A stretch of 39,719 bases of DNA, from the IMG/VR virus record IMGVR_UViG_3300034072_000477, positions 1 to 39,719 of that record. The stretch is one strand, 5' to 3'. Source of the DNA: a virus. Under the pieces are notes generated by a model. It saw only the letters and a list, made by a program, of their open reading frames with translations. It was not told where the DNA came from and ran no database searches. The position numbers and the translations under genes were made by a program. Below are positions 31,537-39,685 of this stretch, one piece after another (position 1 is the stretch's first letter; each line of letters begins with the position of its first letter).

Positions 31537-31550
31537 CGAGCAAGGGGAAA

Positions 31551-31668
31551 GGCTGCCCGGAAGCCGCGAGGCGATGGGCAGGCAAAAGCCGAAGTGAAGT
31601 TCCGCCGACTCTGACAATCAGGCCAGATGGCTCGAAGCCCCGAGAAGAGAGAGTCGGTTTAGGCAGCC
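31551..31668 (+). ncRNA. Candidate structured RNA element in the recT-downstream gap
   Basis: The 170-base gap (31537-31706) between two coupled genes is the only long non-coding stretch of the operon. It holds CTGCCC/GGGCAG (31553-31558 with 31576-31581) enclosing GCC-GCGA-GGC with a GNRA loop; an 8-bp stem CCGACTCT/AGAGTCGG (31605-31612 with 31650-31657) enclosing a small GGCT/AGCC hairpin; and GGCTGCC/GGCAGCC (31551-31557 with 31662-31668), which excludes the first stem. Alternative pairing suggests a regulatory leader for the next gene. No known family recognised. Confidence 0.4.
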
Positions 31669-31706
31669 GGACCCCGCCAATACCAAACCACAAAGGACAC
31701 ACACAC

Positions 31707-32600
31707 ATGAACGCACCTCAAGATCACAGCCACATCCTGAACATGACCGTCGAGACCATCGGCCGCGACGTGCTACAAGCCCTTGTAACCGAAATCAAGC
31801 TGATGCCCGATGTGTGGCCGAAGCTGAGCGAGGCCAAGCAGAACGACGTTATTGACCGCCTGCGCTCCCGTGTTGAGCACAACGTCAAGATGGCCGTGCA
31901 TCTGATCGCCAGCAGCGGCCGCATCGTCGTCGCCGGCGATCTGGACCAAATCACCATCAAGGACGGCGTGAAGGCTGTCGTGAAGTTCGGCGGCAGCGCT
32001 GCCAATCTACACGAGCTGTACGACGCTGCCGGCAAGGCTGTCCTGGTCGTGGTCGCCAACCCGGCAGACCACACCGGCGGCATGGATGGCGTGAAGGGCG
32101 AAGCGGACCAGCGCGGTCTCAACATGGGCCACGAGTACCACGAGAACGACGGCGGCGGCATGCTTGGTGGTGAAGGCGGCGTTGTTGTTGAGGGTGAAGT
32201 GCGCGCCCTGCCCGCTCCTGGCGAAGAGAGCGTGACCGAAGACGAGCTACAGCAGCATTTCGAACTCGGCATGCAAGCCGCTAGCGCTGGCAAACCTGAG
32301 AGCGACTGCCCCACGGTGCGCCATGAGCTCGTCGTCGAGTGGATGCGCGGGCACAAGGCATACCTGTCCGACGAGGAATGGTCTGGCCGGGAGTACACCG
32401 GCGAGCTGGACGACTTGTTCCTGGATGCCGTCGCCTACGTCAAAACGACGCAGGAATGTGCCCCCGCCAAGCTCATGCGTGAGCTGGGCATCGGTAGTCA
32501 GCGCGCCGAATTCATCATCATGCAGATGGCCGTCGAAGGCATCGTGAGCGAGCTCGATGCAGAGGGCAAGCGCACAGTCCTGATCGCAGGCGAGGAGTAA
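31707..32600 (+). CDS. FtsK-gamma-domain DNA-binding protein (297 aa)
   Basis: The last 60 residues (about 238-297: FLDAVAYVKTTQECAPAKLM then RELGIGSQRAEFIIMQMAVEGIV) match the FtsK gamma winged-helix domain, which in FtsK reads KOPS sequences. No translocase motor is present. The N-terminal part has a domain of helices and strands (LVTEIKLMPDVWPKLSEAKQ..), a Gly-rich linker and an acidic region. The gene lies between recT and the SMC-like ATPase. It probably targets recombination or replication proteins to specific sites. FtsK-gamma-only proteins occur in other phages. Confidence 0.72.
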   Translation: MNAPQDHSHILNMTVETIGRDVLQALVTEIKLMPDVWPKLSEAKQNDVIDRLRSRVEHNVKMAVHLIASSGRIVVAGDLDQITIKDGVKAVVKFGGSAANLHELYDAAGKAVLVVVANPADHTGGMDGVKGEADQRGLNMGHEYHENDGGGMLGGEGGVVVEGEVRALPAPGEESVTEDELQQHFELGMQAASAGKPESDCPTVRHELVVEWMRGHKAYLSDEEWSGREYTGELDDLFLDAVAYVKTTQECAPAKLMRELGIGSQRAEFIIMQMAVEGIVSELDAEGKRTVLIAGEE

Positions 32601-32605
32601 GCGCC

Positions 32606-34324
32606 ATGCGAATCGAAGCTATCCAAACCAGCAACTTCATCGGCGCGCGCGCCATCGACGTGCGTCTGCACAAGCCGGTGGCCCTGTTCGCCGGCAAGAA
32701 TGGTGCAGGCAAGTCCAGCGTTCAGGAAGCCGTCCGCATGGCCCTGACCGGTGAAACGGTGCGCGTCGACCTGAAGAAGCACTACGGCCAGCTCGTGAGC
32801 GACGGCGCCGAGGCCGGCTTTGCGGTCGTCGACTACGACGGCCAGCGTGCAGCCATGACCCTGCCCAACGGTGCGCATGAGGTCACCGGCGGCCCGCTCC
32901 CGCCCGCCCTGCCCTTCGTCCTCGACGTGCAGAGTTTCGCCCGTCTGCCTGACGACGAGCGCCGCGCCTTCCTGTTCGGCCTCATGGGCCTACGCACGGA
33001 CGGCCCAGCTGTCAAGGAACGCTTGACGGCTCGTGGCATAAGCATGGCCAAGATCGAGCAGACCATGCCGTTCCTGCGCAGCGGCTTTGACAGCGCCATG
33101 AAGGAAGCCCAGGGCAAGGCGCGCGAGGCCAAGGGCAGCTGGAAAACTGTCACCGGCGGGGAAACCTACGGCAGCGTGAAGGCGGCGGCATGGGTCGCCC
33201 CCAAGCCGGCCTATGACCAGAAACAGGCCGATGGCCTGTCGGCTCGGCTTGATGACATTGGCGCCGCTATCGAGCAAGGGAGCGCCGATCTCGGCGGCAT
33301 GCAAGCAGACCTGCGCCGCCACAATGAGGCCGCTGGCCGACTCTCCGAGTTGCGCGAGCAGGCCGGAAAGATCGAGCGCATCAAGGCGAAGCTGGCCACC
33401 GACGAGGCAAGTCTTGCCGAATGGCAACAGAAGGTCGCCGATACTAGGGCCAAGGCCGACGGAACCAAGGCTGATACCTGCGCATGCCCGGAGTGCGGCG
33501 CCGCCCTGCTCTGGCGCAACGGGGAACTGCTACAGCGCGCCGTCGAGAAGACGGCCGACCCGGAAGCCATCGCCAGCCTGCCTGAATACGAGCGCGCGCT
33601 GAAACTCTGCGAAAGTGCAGTCGCCAATGGCAAACGCGACCTGCAAGCCGCCGAGGCAGCAGTGGCCGCCGTAGCCGAGCTGGAGGCTTCACTCGGGGAA
33701 GCCCCCGACGAGGGCAAGATCGCCGGGATGCAAAGCCGCCTGCAAGCTCTCAAGCAGGAGCGTACAGATCTCGTGGCACAAGCCTCCGCAATCAACAGCG
33801 CCGGCGCCAAGGCGAAGGAAGCCGACGAGCGCACCGCCCAAGCAGCTGCACTGCACAAGGACGTGGCCGAGTGGGAGCAAATCGCCGACGCCCTGGCGCC
33901 CGAGGGTATCCGCGCCGAAATGCTGGCCGAGGCGCTGGGACCAATCAATGACCGGATGCATGCGACCTGCGAAATCGCCGAATGGCCGAAGGTTACGCTG
34001 CAAAGCGACATGCGAGTCACGATGGGCCTGCGTGGATATGCCCTGCTTTCCGAGTCGGAGAAGTGGCGCGTTGATGCCGTCATCGGCGAGGCGATTTCGT
34101 TCCTCTCCGGCATTCGTCTGCTGGTGCTTGACCGATTCGACGTCCTCGACCTCAAGGGCCGGGAGGATGCGCTCTACCTACTCGACTGCCTCACGGCTGA
34201 TGGCCAGCTCGACTCTGCCCTGCTGTTCGGCACTCTCAAGGGCTTGCCCTCGCAGCTCCCGCAAAACATCGAGGCCTTCTGGATTGAAAACGGCGTCACC
34301 GGGAAGATGGAGGCCGCAGCGTGA
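32606..34324 (+). CDS. Small Rad50/SbcC-like ATPase
   Basis: A 572-aa SMC-like protein. Walker A GKNGAGKSS at residues 30-38, coiled-coil regions around 205-290 and 310-430 and a zinc-hook-like CACPEC (292-297) between them. The signature-like LSESE (481-485) is followed by Walker B LLVLDRFDVLD (505-515). SMC-like heads with a short coiled coil resemble SbcC/Rad50 and phage T4 gp46. It may hold DNA ends during recombination with the exonuclease and RecT-like proteins. No gp47-like nuclease gene follows, which is unusual. Confidence 0.82.
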   Translation: MRIEAIQTSNFIGARAIDVRLHKPVALFAGKNGAGKSSVQEAVRMALTGETVRVDLKKHYGQLVSDGAEAGFAVVDYDGQRAAMTLPNGAHEVTGGPLPPALPFVLDVQSFARLPDDERRAFLFGLMGLRTDGPAVKERLTARGISMAKIEQTMPFLRSGFDSAMKEAQGKAREAKGSWKTVTGGETYGSVKAAAWVAPKPAYDQKQADGLSARLDDIGAAIEQGSADLGGMQADLRRHNEAAGRLSELREQAGKIERIKAKLATDEASLAEWQQKVADTRAKADGTKADTCACPECGAALLWRNGELLQRAVEKTADPEAIASLPEYERALKLCESAVANGKRDLQAAEAAVAAVAELEASLGEAPDEGKIAGMQSRLQALKQERTDLVAQASAINSAGAKAKEADERTAQAAALHKDVAEWEQIADALAPEGIRAEMLAEALGPINDRMHATCEIAEWPKVTLQSDMRVTMGLRGYALLSESEKWRVDAVIGEAISFLSGIRLLVLDRFDVLDLKGREDALYLLDCLTADGQLDSALLFGTLKGLPSQLPQNIEAFWIENGVTGKMEAAA

Positions 34325-34587
34325 GCACGCATCTGGAAATAGCCAAAGAACGCTTCCTCGACATGATGGCGACCGACCGCGGAAGCGCAATCGAGCACAT
34401 CGCCGAGCATGCCATCAATCAGGCAGATGCCTTCATGGCTGAATACGCCAAGCACCAATCCGCGCCTTTTGCCACCGCTATGGAGCGCACCACGAAAGGC
34501 TGCCCCAAGTGTTTCGGATCGGGCGGAAAAATCAGCCGGCCCTGTAAAAACTGCAACGGCTCGGGGAAGGTCGAGGTGCAGGCATGA
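34321..34587 (+). CDS. Small DnaJ-type zinc-finger protein (88 aa)
   Basis: Starts with GTG overlapping the ATPase stop. N-terminal helical part; the C-terminus carries two CxxCxGxG motifs (CPKCFGSG and CKNCNGSG), the zinc-binding repeat of DnaJ. Overlaps the next start by four bases. Function unknown; the zinc domain may mediate protein contacts. Confidence 0.7.
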   Translation: MSTHLEIAKERFLDMMATDRGSAIEHIAEHAINQADAFMAEYAKHQSAPFATAMERTTKGCPKCFGSGGKISRPCKNCNGSGKVEVQA

Positions 34588-34907
34588 AGCGAATCTACGT
34601 CAGTGGGCCAATGTCCGGCATGCCCGACCTGAACTTCGCGGCATTCAATGCCGAATCGACCCGTCTGCGCGGCCTCGGCTACGAGGTCGTGAATCCCGTC
34701 GACCTCAATCCGCGCGACCAAGCACTCTCCTGGCACGAGTGCATGCGTAACGATCTCAAGGGGCTGTTGGATTGCGACACCGTCGCACTACTGCCCGGCT
34801 GGGAGCGGTCGCAAGGGGCTCATCTTGAAATGCACATCGCACACCGCGTCGGTATGCAAATCGTCACCGCCAGTGACATCACAACCCATTTCAAGGAGGC
34901 CGCGTAA
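34584..34907 (+). CDS. DUF4406 protein (nucleoside deoxyribosyltransferase-like fold)
   Basis: A 107-aa protein beginning MKRIYVSGPMSGMPDLNFAAF, with NPVDLNP, SWHECMRNDLKGLLDCDTVALLPGWERSQGA and HIAHRVGM. The YVSGPMSG and LLPGWE..GA segments are typical of DUF4406/nucleoside 2-deoxyribosyltransferase-like folds. A role in nucleotide metabolism is possible. Confidence 0.8.
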   Translation: MKRIYVSGPMSGMPDLNFAAFNAESTRLRGLGYEVVNPVDLNPRDQALSWHECMRNDLKGLLDCDTVALLPGWERSQGAHLEMHIAHRVGMQIVTASDITTHFKEAA

Positions 34908-35095
34908 TGGCACAGGCAGTAATCACGATAACCGATGTCGAGGATGGCCAGATCAACATAAGCATGATTTTCGAGCCGTCCATGGGCAAGCTCGTATCCA
35001 GCCAAGCTCAATTGGCCGCGCTCCGCTTCCTTGATGCCATGAAGCGCGAGACCACAGAAGGAGCGGTCGATTCGCACGGAGGAAGCCATGCTTAA
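34907..35095 (+). CDS. Unknown small protein (62 aa)
   Basis: MAQAVITITDVEDGQINISM with a beta-strand N-terminus and helical SQAQLAALRFLDAMKRE. Starts at the last base of the previous stop codon and overlaps the next gene by eight bases. No family recognised. Confidence 0.55.
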   Translation: MAQAVITITDVEDGQINISMIFEPSMGKLVSSQAQLAALRFLDAMKRETTEGAVDSHGGSHA

Positions 35096-35372
35096 TGACC
35101 TACTCGCCGCCATCAGGAACTGGCGCCGCAAGCGTCGCTGGAATGCCAGCCTGCAGATGTATCACCTGCGCATCACGGTCCAACAAGATGCCCGCTGGCT
35201 GGCACACGACCCGGTCGCCTCGGCCCTGTGCGAGCGCTATGCCGCGATGCTGGCAGACGATTGGGAATCTCGCTCGAGCGAGGACATCAGCCGCTTCCGT
35301 TCCCGCCTCGGGCTTGAGCCGACACGAAAGCGAGTGCAGATGCCGGCTGTTCATCAGGGTGGCAATTCATGA
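35088..35372 (+). CDS. Unknown protein (94 aa)
   Basis: A basic N-terminus (IRNWRRKRRWNASLQMYHL) followed by helices (ASALCERYAAMLADDWESRS). Overlaps both neighbours by four to eight bases. Possible nucleic-acid binding by the basic segment only. No family recognised. Confidence 0.55.
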   Translation: MLNDLLAAIRNWRRKRRWNASLQMYHLRITVQQDARWLAHDPVASALCERYAAMLADDWESRSSEDISRFRSRLGLEPTRKRVQMPAVHQGGNS

Positions 35373-36043
35373 AAGAGCGTCCCATCCTCTTCAACGATGC
35401 CATGGTCCGGGCAATCCTGTCAGGCACCAAGACTCAGACGCGGCGGATCATCAAAGGCGCACCGACCAACAAAGAGTCCTACCTGCTCGGTCTGTACCGC
35501 CCAACGATGACTTGGGGCATCCACCGCGATGTCGAGGCAGATGATGGCGCGTGGAAAAGCCAGTGCCCCTTCGGCCAGCCAGGTGATCGGCTGTGGGTGC
35601 GTGAGTGCCACATGAACTGGTGGAGCCTGAATCCAGAAAACCCGGAAGGGCCGCGGGTGTTCTCTCACGTTGCCGCCTACCGTGCCGACGGCTACGAGCT
35701 TGAGGCTGGCGAAAAGTGGATTCCGTCGATCCACATGCTGCGCGCCGCCTGCCGCATCGTGCTTGAGATTGTCAGCGTGCGCGTAGAGCGGCTGAACGAA
35801 ATCAGTGAAGAGGATGCGCTAGCAGAGGGCATCACCTGCCAAAAGGTCATCACTGGCGCGTACTACGCAGCCGGCCACCATGAAGTAACAGGCGATCGCT
35901 ACTTCTATGAGGGTGGCAGCGATGAAGGCTATGAGTCGGCGGGCGATGCCTTTGCTGAACTCTGGGAATCCGTCTATGGCGCTGGCAGCTGGGCTGCAAA
36001 CCAATGGGTCTGGGTTGTCGAATTCAAGGTAGCCGCGTTGTGA
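35369..36043 (+). CDS. ASCH-like phage protein (224 aa)
   Basis: The opening [26 protein letters not shown] is the hallmark of a widespread phage family related to ASCH/PUA-like domains; later [36 protein letters not shown] and the C-terminal [25 protein letters not shown] continue it. ASCH folds bind RNA or modified nucleotides; the role here is unknown. Confidence 0.78.
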   Translation: MKERPILFNDAMVRAILSGTKTQTRRIIKGAPTNKESYLLGLYRPTMTWGIHRDVEADDGAWKSQCPFGQPGDRLWVRECHMNWWSLNPENPEGPRVFSHVAAYRADGYELEAGEKWIPSIHMLRAACRIVLEIVSVRVERLNEISEEDALAEGITCQKVITGAYYAAGHHEVTGDRYFYEGGSDEGYESAGDAFAELWESVYGAGSWAANQWVWVVEFKVAAL

Positions 36044-36285
36044 AAAACGATCTCGCCACTCTCATCATCCACAGCCCGCCTTGGCCGGTGCCATCAGCCG
36101 TGCGCGTAATCCGCCATATGGACGACCCGCCCAGCATGAGGGGCATCGCCAGCGCGAAAGAGCAGGCCCGCGAGTGGGTAGAGGTGCCCTGCTCCGAGCC
36201 GCTGCAACCGGTTCAAGACGTACTCCGCATCCTGCTGGCCCATATCGGAGAGCTGGAGCGACAAAACATCAAACTCAGGGGGTAA
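36040..36285 (+). CDS. Unknown small protein before ssb (81 aa)
   Basis: A GTG at 36040 overlaps the previous stop (GTGA). It reads [20 protein letters not shown], then [25 protein letters not shown], a C-terminal amphipathic helix. Ends two bases before the ssb start. No family recognised. Confidence 0.5.
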   Translation: MKNDLATLIIHSPPWPVPSAVRVIRHMDDPPSMRGIASAKEQAREWVEVPCSEPLQPVQDVLRILLAHIGELERQNIKLRG

Positions 36286-36287
36286 AC

Positions 36288-36770
36288 ATGGCATCAGTGA
36301 ACAAGGTAATTCTCGTGGGCAACGTCGGCGCAGATCCGGAGAGCCGCTACATGCCGAACGGCGACGCTGTGGTCAATGTTCGCCTGGCCACGACCGAGAG
36401 CTGGAAGGACAAAGCCAGCGGCGAAAAGAAGGAAATCACGGAATGGCACCGGGTCGTGCTGTACCGCCGCCTGGGCGAGATCGCCGCGCAATACGTCAAG
36501 AAGGGCATGCCGCTCTACATCGAGGGGCGCATCCGCACCCGCAAGTGGCAGGACAAGGACGGCCAGGATCGCTACACCACCGAGATCGAAGCGACTGAAA
36601 TGCAGATGCTCGGCCGTGGTGAAGGTGGCGGCGCGCCGGCTTCCGGCGGCAGCTCGGCAGGCGCATATTCGTCGGCATCGCGTGGCGGTAGCAGCGGAGG
36701 AAATAGTCAACCGCGCAAACCGGCCGGAAACAGCGGCGCCGGCGACTTCGAGGACGACTTCCCGTTCTGA
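36288..36770 (+). CDS. ssb: Single-stranded DNA-binding protein
   Basis: A 160-aa SSB: N-terminal OB fold ([68 protein letters not shown]), a Gly/Ser linker and the acidic tip DFEDDFPF that recruits partners. AGGGGG Shine-Dalgarno. It works with the phage replication and recombination proteins. An upstream in-frame extension is rejected because of the strong start. Confidence 0.95.
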   Translation: MASVNKVILVGNVGADPESRYMPNGDAVVNVRLATTESWKDKASGEKKEITEWHRVVLYRRLGEIAAQYVKKGMPLYIEGRIRTRKWQDKDGQDRYTTEIEATEMQMLGRGEGGGAPASGGSSAGAYSSASRGGSSGGNSQPRKPAGNSGAGDFEDDFPF

Positions 36771-36771
36771 C

Positions 36772-36936
36772 ATGAGCGACCGCGACTCACACATCCACGC
36801 CGCCCGCGCGTACCTGAACGAGGCACGCCGCCGGCGCGGCCAGGCCTTCGGCTTTGTCCTCCTGCAGTGGGCTGCAAATGCCCGCCTGCGCGCGATGGCA
36901 TGCCGAAGGCCAGAGGCCCAAGGAGCTCTGTTCTGA
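36772..36936 (+). CDS. Unknown basic small protein (54 aa)
   Basis: ATG one base after the ssb stop. MSDRDSHIHAARAYLNEARR followed by a basic, helical segment. The stop overlaps the next start (TGATG). No family recognised. Confidence 0.55.
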   Translation: MSDRDSHIHAARAYLNEARRRRGQAFGFVLLQWAANARLRAMACRRPEAQGALF

Positions 36937-37793
36937 TGGCAAAGAAGAAAGCCCCGCCCGTCACATCGACTGGACACCGCAAGGAATTCATCGACCTGCT
37001 GAACGCCAACGCGCGCCGGCACGACCTCTGGCGTGTGTTTTCCGACTTCGTCGAAATGGCAGCCATCGCGATCAGCAACAGCATGGACATCTACCGCCGT
37101 GCCGACCGCGAGACCCGCTATATGGAGATCGTGAAGGCATACGACGCAGAGGAGCTGCGACGCTTCGCCGAGGCCCTGGCGGCTCTGACGATGGCCCTTG
37201 AGCTGTCCGAATTCGACGACATGCTTGGCTCGGTGTTCATGGAGCTGGGGTTGGGCAACAAGTGGCACGGCCAGTTCTTCACGCCGTATCACCTCTGCCA
37301 CATGATGGGGATGATGACGCTGGGCGACAAAGACCCGCGCGCGGCAATCGCCGGCAAGGGCTACGTCGTGGTCAATGACCCGTGCATCGGCGGCGGCGCC
37401 ATGATCATCGGCCTCGCGCATGCCATGAAGGACAGCGACATCAACTTCCAGCAGTGCATGTATGCGGTCTGCCAGGACGTCGACATCAAGGCCGTGCACA
37501 TGGCCTACGTCCAACTATCGCTGCTGGGCATTCCGGCCGTCGTCATCCACGGCAACAGCCTCGCGCTCGAGGAGCGCTCCCGCTGGTACACGCCCCTGCA
37601 CTTTGTCGGCGGTTGGGACTGGAGGCTGCAGCGCGGCGAGCAGCCTGCCAGGGACACGAAACCACAGGAAGGCGGGACAGAAATCCCGATTCCCGAAACA
37701 GAACCCGCCGAAGCCGTCACAGCAATTGCGCTGCCGGTACCGGACGTGCGGCTGACACCGCAGCAATTTTCACTATTTGAGGAGGCAGCGTGA
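36936..37793 (+). CDS. N6-adenine methyltransferase-like protein lacking the catalytic NPPY
   Basis: A 285-aa protein of the type I-like N6-methylase group. LGNKWHGQFFTPYHLCHMM and the motif I region VVVNDPCIGGGAMIIGLAHAM (the DPxCGxGG equivalent) bind SAM in relatives. Where catalytic (N/D/S)PP(Y/F) is expected there is GNSLALEERSRWYTPLHFVG, with no PP pair. The C-terminus ends QFSLFEEAA, like a beta-clamp/PIP-type motif (QFSLF). AAGGAG precedes the start. It may be a degenerate or non-catalytic SAM-binding protein. Confidence 0.7.
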   Translation: MAKKKAPPVTSTGHRKEFIDLLNANARRHDLWRVFSDFVEMAAIAISNSMDIYRRADRETRYMEIVKAYDAEELRRFAEALAALTMALELSEFDDMLGSVFMELGLGNKWHGQFFTPYHLCHMMGMMTLGDKDPRAAIAGKGYVVVNDPCIGGGAMIIGLAHAMKDSDINFQQCMYAVCQDVDIKAVHMAYVQLSLLGIPAVVIHGNSLALEERSRWYTPLHFVGGWDWRLQRGEQPARDTKPQEGGTEIPIPETEPAEAVTAIALPVPDVRLTPQQFSLFEEAA

Positions 37794-38137
37794 GCGCCAC
37801 AGAAATTCTACAGATCCTCTCCAAGTGGCAAGAGGCAATCCTCGCCACCACGAAAGAGTTCTCAGTACTGGAGCACATGTTCGGTGCCGCGCCTGAGGCG
37901 CCGCTGCCGACCGCAATCCACGGCCTTATTGGCGCTTATACGCACGCCGTCGCAGACCTTCTCGGATGGGACTACGGCACCCTTGAGGACTGGATATACA
38001 CGCACAACTTCGGCGAGCGGCCCATGGAGATCGGATTTTCCGGACAACCGCTGCGCACGATGAAAAGCATTGAGGATCTCGCTCAATTTATTTTCGAGGA
38101 TCTGGCGCGGGGCGCGAAGGAGTCCACCCATGGCTGA
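37790..38137 (+). CDS. Unknown protein (115 aa)
   Basis: GTG start overlapping the previous stop. Mostly helical (ILQILSKWQEAILATTKEF, AIHGLIGAYTHAVADLLG) with a C-terminal KSIEDLAQFIFEDLARG. Overlaps DUF4224 by eight bases. No family recognised. Confidence 0.6.
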   Translation: MSATEILQILSKWQEAILATTKEFSVLEHMFGAAPEAPLPTAIHGLIGAYTHAVADLLGWDYGTLEDWIYTHNFGERPMEIGFSGQPLRTMKSIEDLAQFIFEDLARGAKESTHG

Positions 38138-38375
38138 AAACACCGACATCACGCTCACCAAGCTCGAGCTGGCCAACCTCACTGGCACCGTTCAGCCTGC
38201 GCGCATGGTGAAGTGGCTCACCGCGCGCGACTGGGTGTTCGAAGCGCCGGCACGCCGCGGCGACATCCCCAAAGTTGACAGGGGCTATTACAAGGCGAGA
38301 ATGTCCGGCCAGGTCGCCACACAGCGCCGGCGCGGCCCCAATCTTGACTTCATGACCCGAGCAAAAGCAGCATGA
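38130..38375 (+). CDS. DUF4224 protein (excisionase-like position)
   Basis: An 81-aa protein, ITLTKLELANLTGTVQPARM then VKWLTARDWVFEAPARRGDIPKV, the DUF4224 pattern. It is commonly encoded just before phage integrases and has a MerR/excisionase-like HTH appearance; excision control is inferred. AAGGAG Shine-Dalgarno; overlaps the integrase start. Confidence 0.75.
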   Translation: MAENTDITLTKLELANLTGTVQPARMVKWLTARDWVFEAPARRGDIPKVDRGYYKARMSGQVATQRRRGPNLDFMTRAKAA

Positions 38376-39502
38376 TCAACCGACGCAGACGGCCCGACGG
38401 GCTGCCGTTCCGCACCTATGAGCGGTTCGGCAAGAAGTACTACAGCATCTTCTACAAGAAGCCAGACGGCACTCGTGCATGGAATCTCCAATGCCTTGTG
38501 GCCGATGCCGAGAAGGTTCGTGAGACACGCCGTGAAGGGATCATCAAAGCCCAGCGCATGAACGATGGCGGCCCGATGGAGGGATCATTCGGGGCGCTGG
38601 CGGATGCCTGGATCAAGTTCCAGCGATCCCTGCCGCTTGGCTCCCCGGAGCGCCGTGCAGAATCAACGCTGGACGAGAACGAGCGCGAGATCGCCTACCT
38701 CAAGCGGGCGTTCGGTGAAATGCTCGTGATCGAAATGGAAAAGGGCGACGCCTACGAGTATCTGGATGCCTGCCTGATCGCCGTCGACGAGAATGGCGAC
38801 CCACGCCCTCGGCCCGCCAAGGGCAACAAGGAAATCTCGCTTGCGCGTGTGATCCTTGAGTACGGCGTACGCCTGCGCATGCTCAAGGAAAACCCATTCG
38901 ACGGGGTCGAGAAGCTGCGCACCGTGAAGAAGGCGCACTACGTCGAGGACTACGAGTTGGATCTGGCGGTCGAGGTCGGGCGCGAAATGGGTGGCCCACA
39001 GCACATCGTCGCGCTGGCGCTAAAAACGGCCTATCTGTGCCTGCGCCGCTCGGTCGAGGTGCGCGCCTTTACTCGGCCACAAATCACGGAGGCAGGCATC
39101 GAATGGACCGGCGCAAAACGGCAAGCCGGCCAGATTGAGCAGCGCGGCCTGATTGAGTGGAGCCCAGAGCTGCGAGCAACCATCGACGAGGCCCTGGCGA
39201 TCGAGCGCGGCAAGCTGGCGGGGGTCTGGTACATATTCGGCAACCTGCGCGGCGGCAAGTACACCAAGGGTGGCTGGAAAAAGACCCTGTCGAAGCTGAT
39301 GGACAAATGCGAGGAAAAGGCGGCAGAGCGCGGTATCGAGTTCCGCAAGTTCAGCCTTCAGGAGTGCCGACCCAAGGGCGTGACCGATAAGCTCGGCCAA
39401 GGGCATGGGGACACGATTGACGCGACGTTGCACACGTCGGAGAGGATGGTACGGCAGGTCTATGACCGACGCCGGGTGAAGGTCGCCAAGCCGGCTCGGT
39501 AG
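38372..39502 (+). CDS. int: Tyrosine recombinase integrase
   Basis: A 376-aa integrase. N-terminal arm/core-binding part (GLPFRTYERFGKKYYSIFYK). Catalytic features: Arg in LCLRRSVEVRAF, Lys near GAKRQAGQIEQRGL, second Arg in QECRPKG (Gln at the usual His position), His in LHTSERM and the nucleophile Tyr 364 in RQVYDRRR. It ends 97 bases before the tRNA-Asp 3' end, the usual attachment arrangement. It lies at the end of the CI-controlled rightward operon. The site-specific event is most likely insertion into tRNA-Asp. Confidence 0.9.
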   Translation: MINRRRRPDGLPFRTYERFGKKYYSIFYKKPDGTRAWNLQCLVADAEKVRETRREGIIKAQRMNDGGPMEGSFGALADAWIKFQRSLPLGSPERRAESTLDENEREIAYLKRAFGEMLVIEMEKGDAYEYLDACLIAVDENGDPRPRPAKGNKEISLARVILEYGVRLRMLKENPFDGVEKLRTVKKAHYVEDYELDLAVEVGREMGGPQHIVALALKTAYLCLRRSVEVRAFTRPQITEAGIEWTGAKRQAGQIEQRGLIEWSPELRATIDEALAIERGKLAGVWYIFGNLRGGKYTKGGWKKTLSKLMDKCEEKAAERGIEFRKFSLQECRPKGVTDKLGQGHGDTIDATLHTSERMVRQVYDRRRVKVAKPAR

Positions 39503-39505
39503 TAA

Positions 39506-39530
39506 TCAAATTCCGAAATTCGGAATTTGA
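39506..39530. repeat. 25-bp perfect palindrome between int and tRNA-Asp
   Basis: Arms TCAAATTCCGAA and TTCGGAATTTGA meet around a single A, four bases after the int stop codon. It is AT-rich and lacks a T-run, so it is less likely a terminator than a protein-binding site for the integrase complex or a regulator. Confidence 0.75.
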
Positions 39531-39552
39531 GCCGAATAAGGAACAGTGCCAG

Positions 39553-39594
39553 CCGGAAAAGAAAAACCCCGCAAGCCTTGCGGCTGCGGGGTTT
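39553..39594 (-). terminator. Terminator of tRNA-Asp
   Basis: On the minus strand AAACCCCGCA and TGCGGGGTTT pair around a smaller inner stem, followed by TTTTTCTTTTCC. It lies directly after the tRNA 3' end and also faces int. Confidence 0.8.
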
Positions 39595-39599
39595 GATGT

Positions 39600-39640
39600 T
39601 GGCGGAGTGGACGGGACTCGAACCCGCGACCCCCGGCGTG
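39600..39640. other. Likely prophage attachment site end (att core in the tRNA 3' half)
   Basis: The integrase gene abuts the 3' end of an intact tRNA-Asp. Integrases of this type use the 3' part of a tRNA gene and restore it. The exact core cannot be set because the second copy is outside the window. Confidence 0.4.
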
Positions 39641-39676
39641 ACAGGCCGGTATTCTAACCAACTGAACTACCACTCC
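39600..39676 (-). tRNA. tRNA-Asp (GTC)
   Basis: A 77-base tRNA with encoded CCA. Acceptor GGAGTGG pairs with CCACTCC; D-arm with TTCAGTTGGTTAGAA; anticodon stem CCGGC/GCCGG with loop CTGTCAC (anticodon GTC); T-arm with TTCGAGT. All stems pair perfectly. Confidence 0.97.
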
Positions 39677-39685
39677 AGTACTGCT

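Noticed and set aside
36294-37514. 406-codon minus-strand frame opposite ssb and the methyltransferase-like gene
   Set aside because: Antisense to the clear SSB; high-GC codon bias opens long frames on the reverse strand throughout the window.
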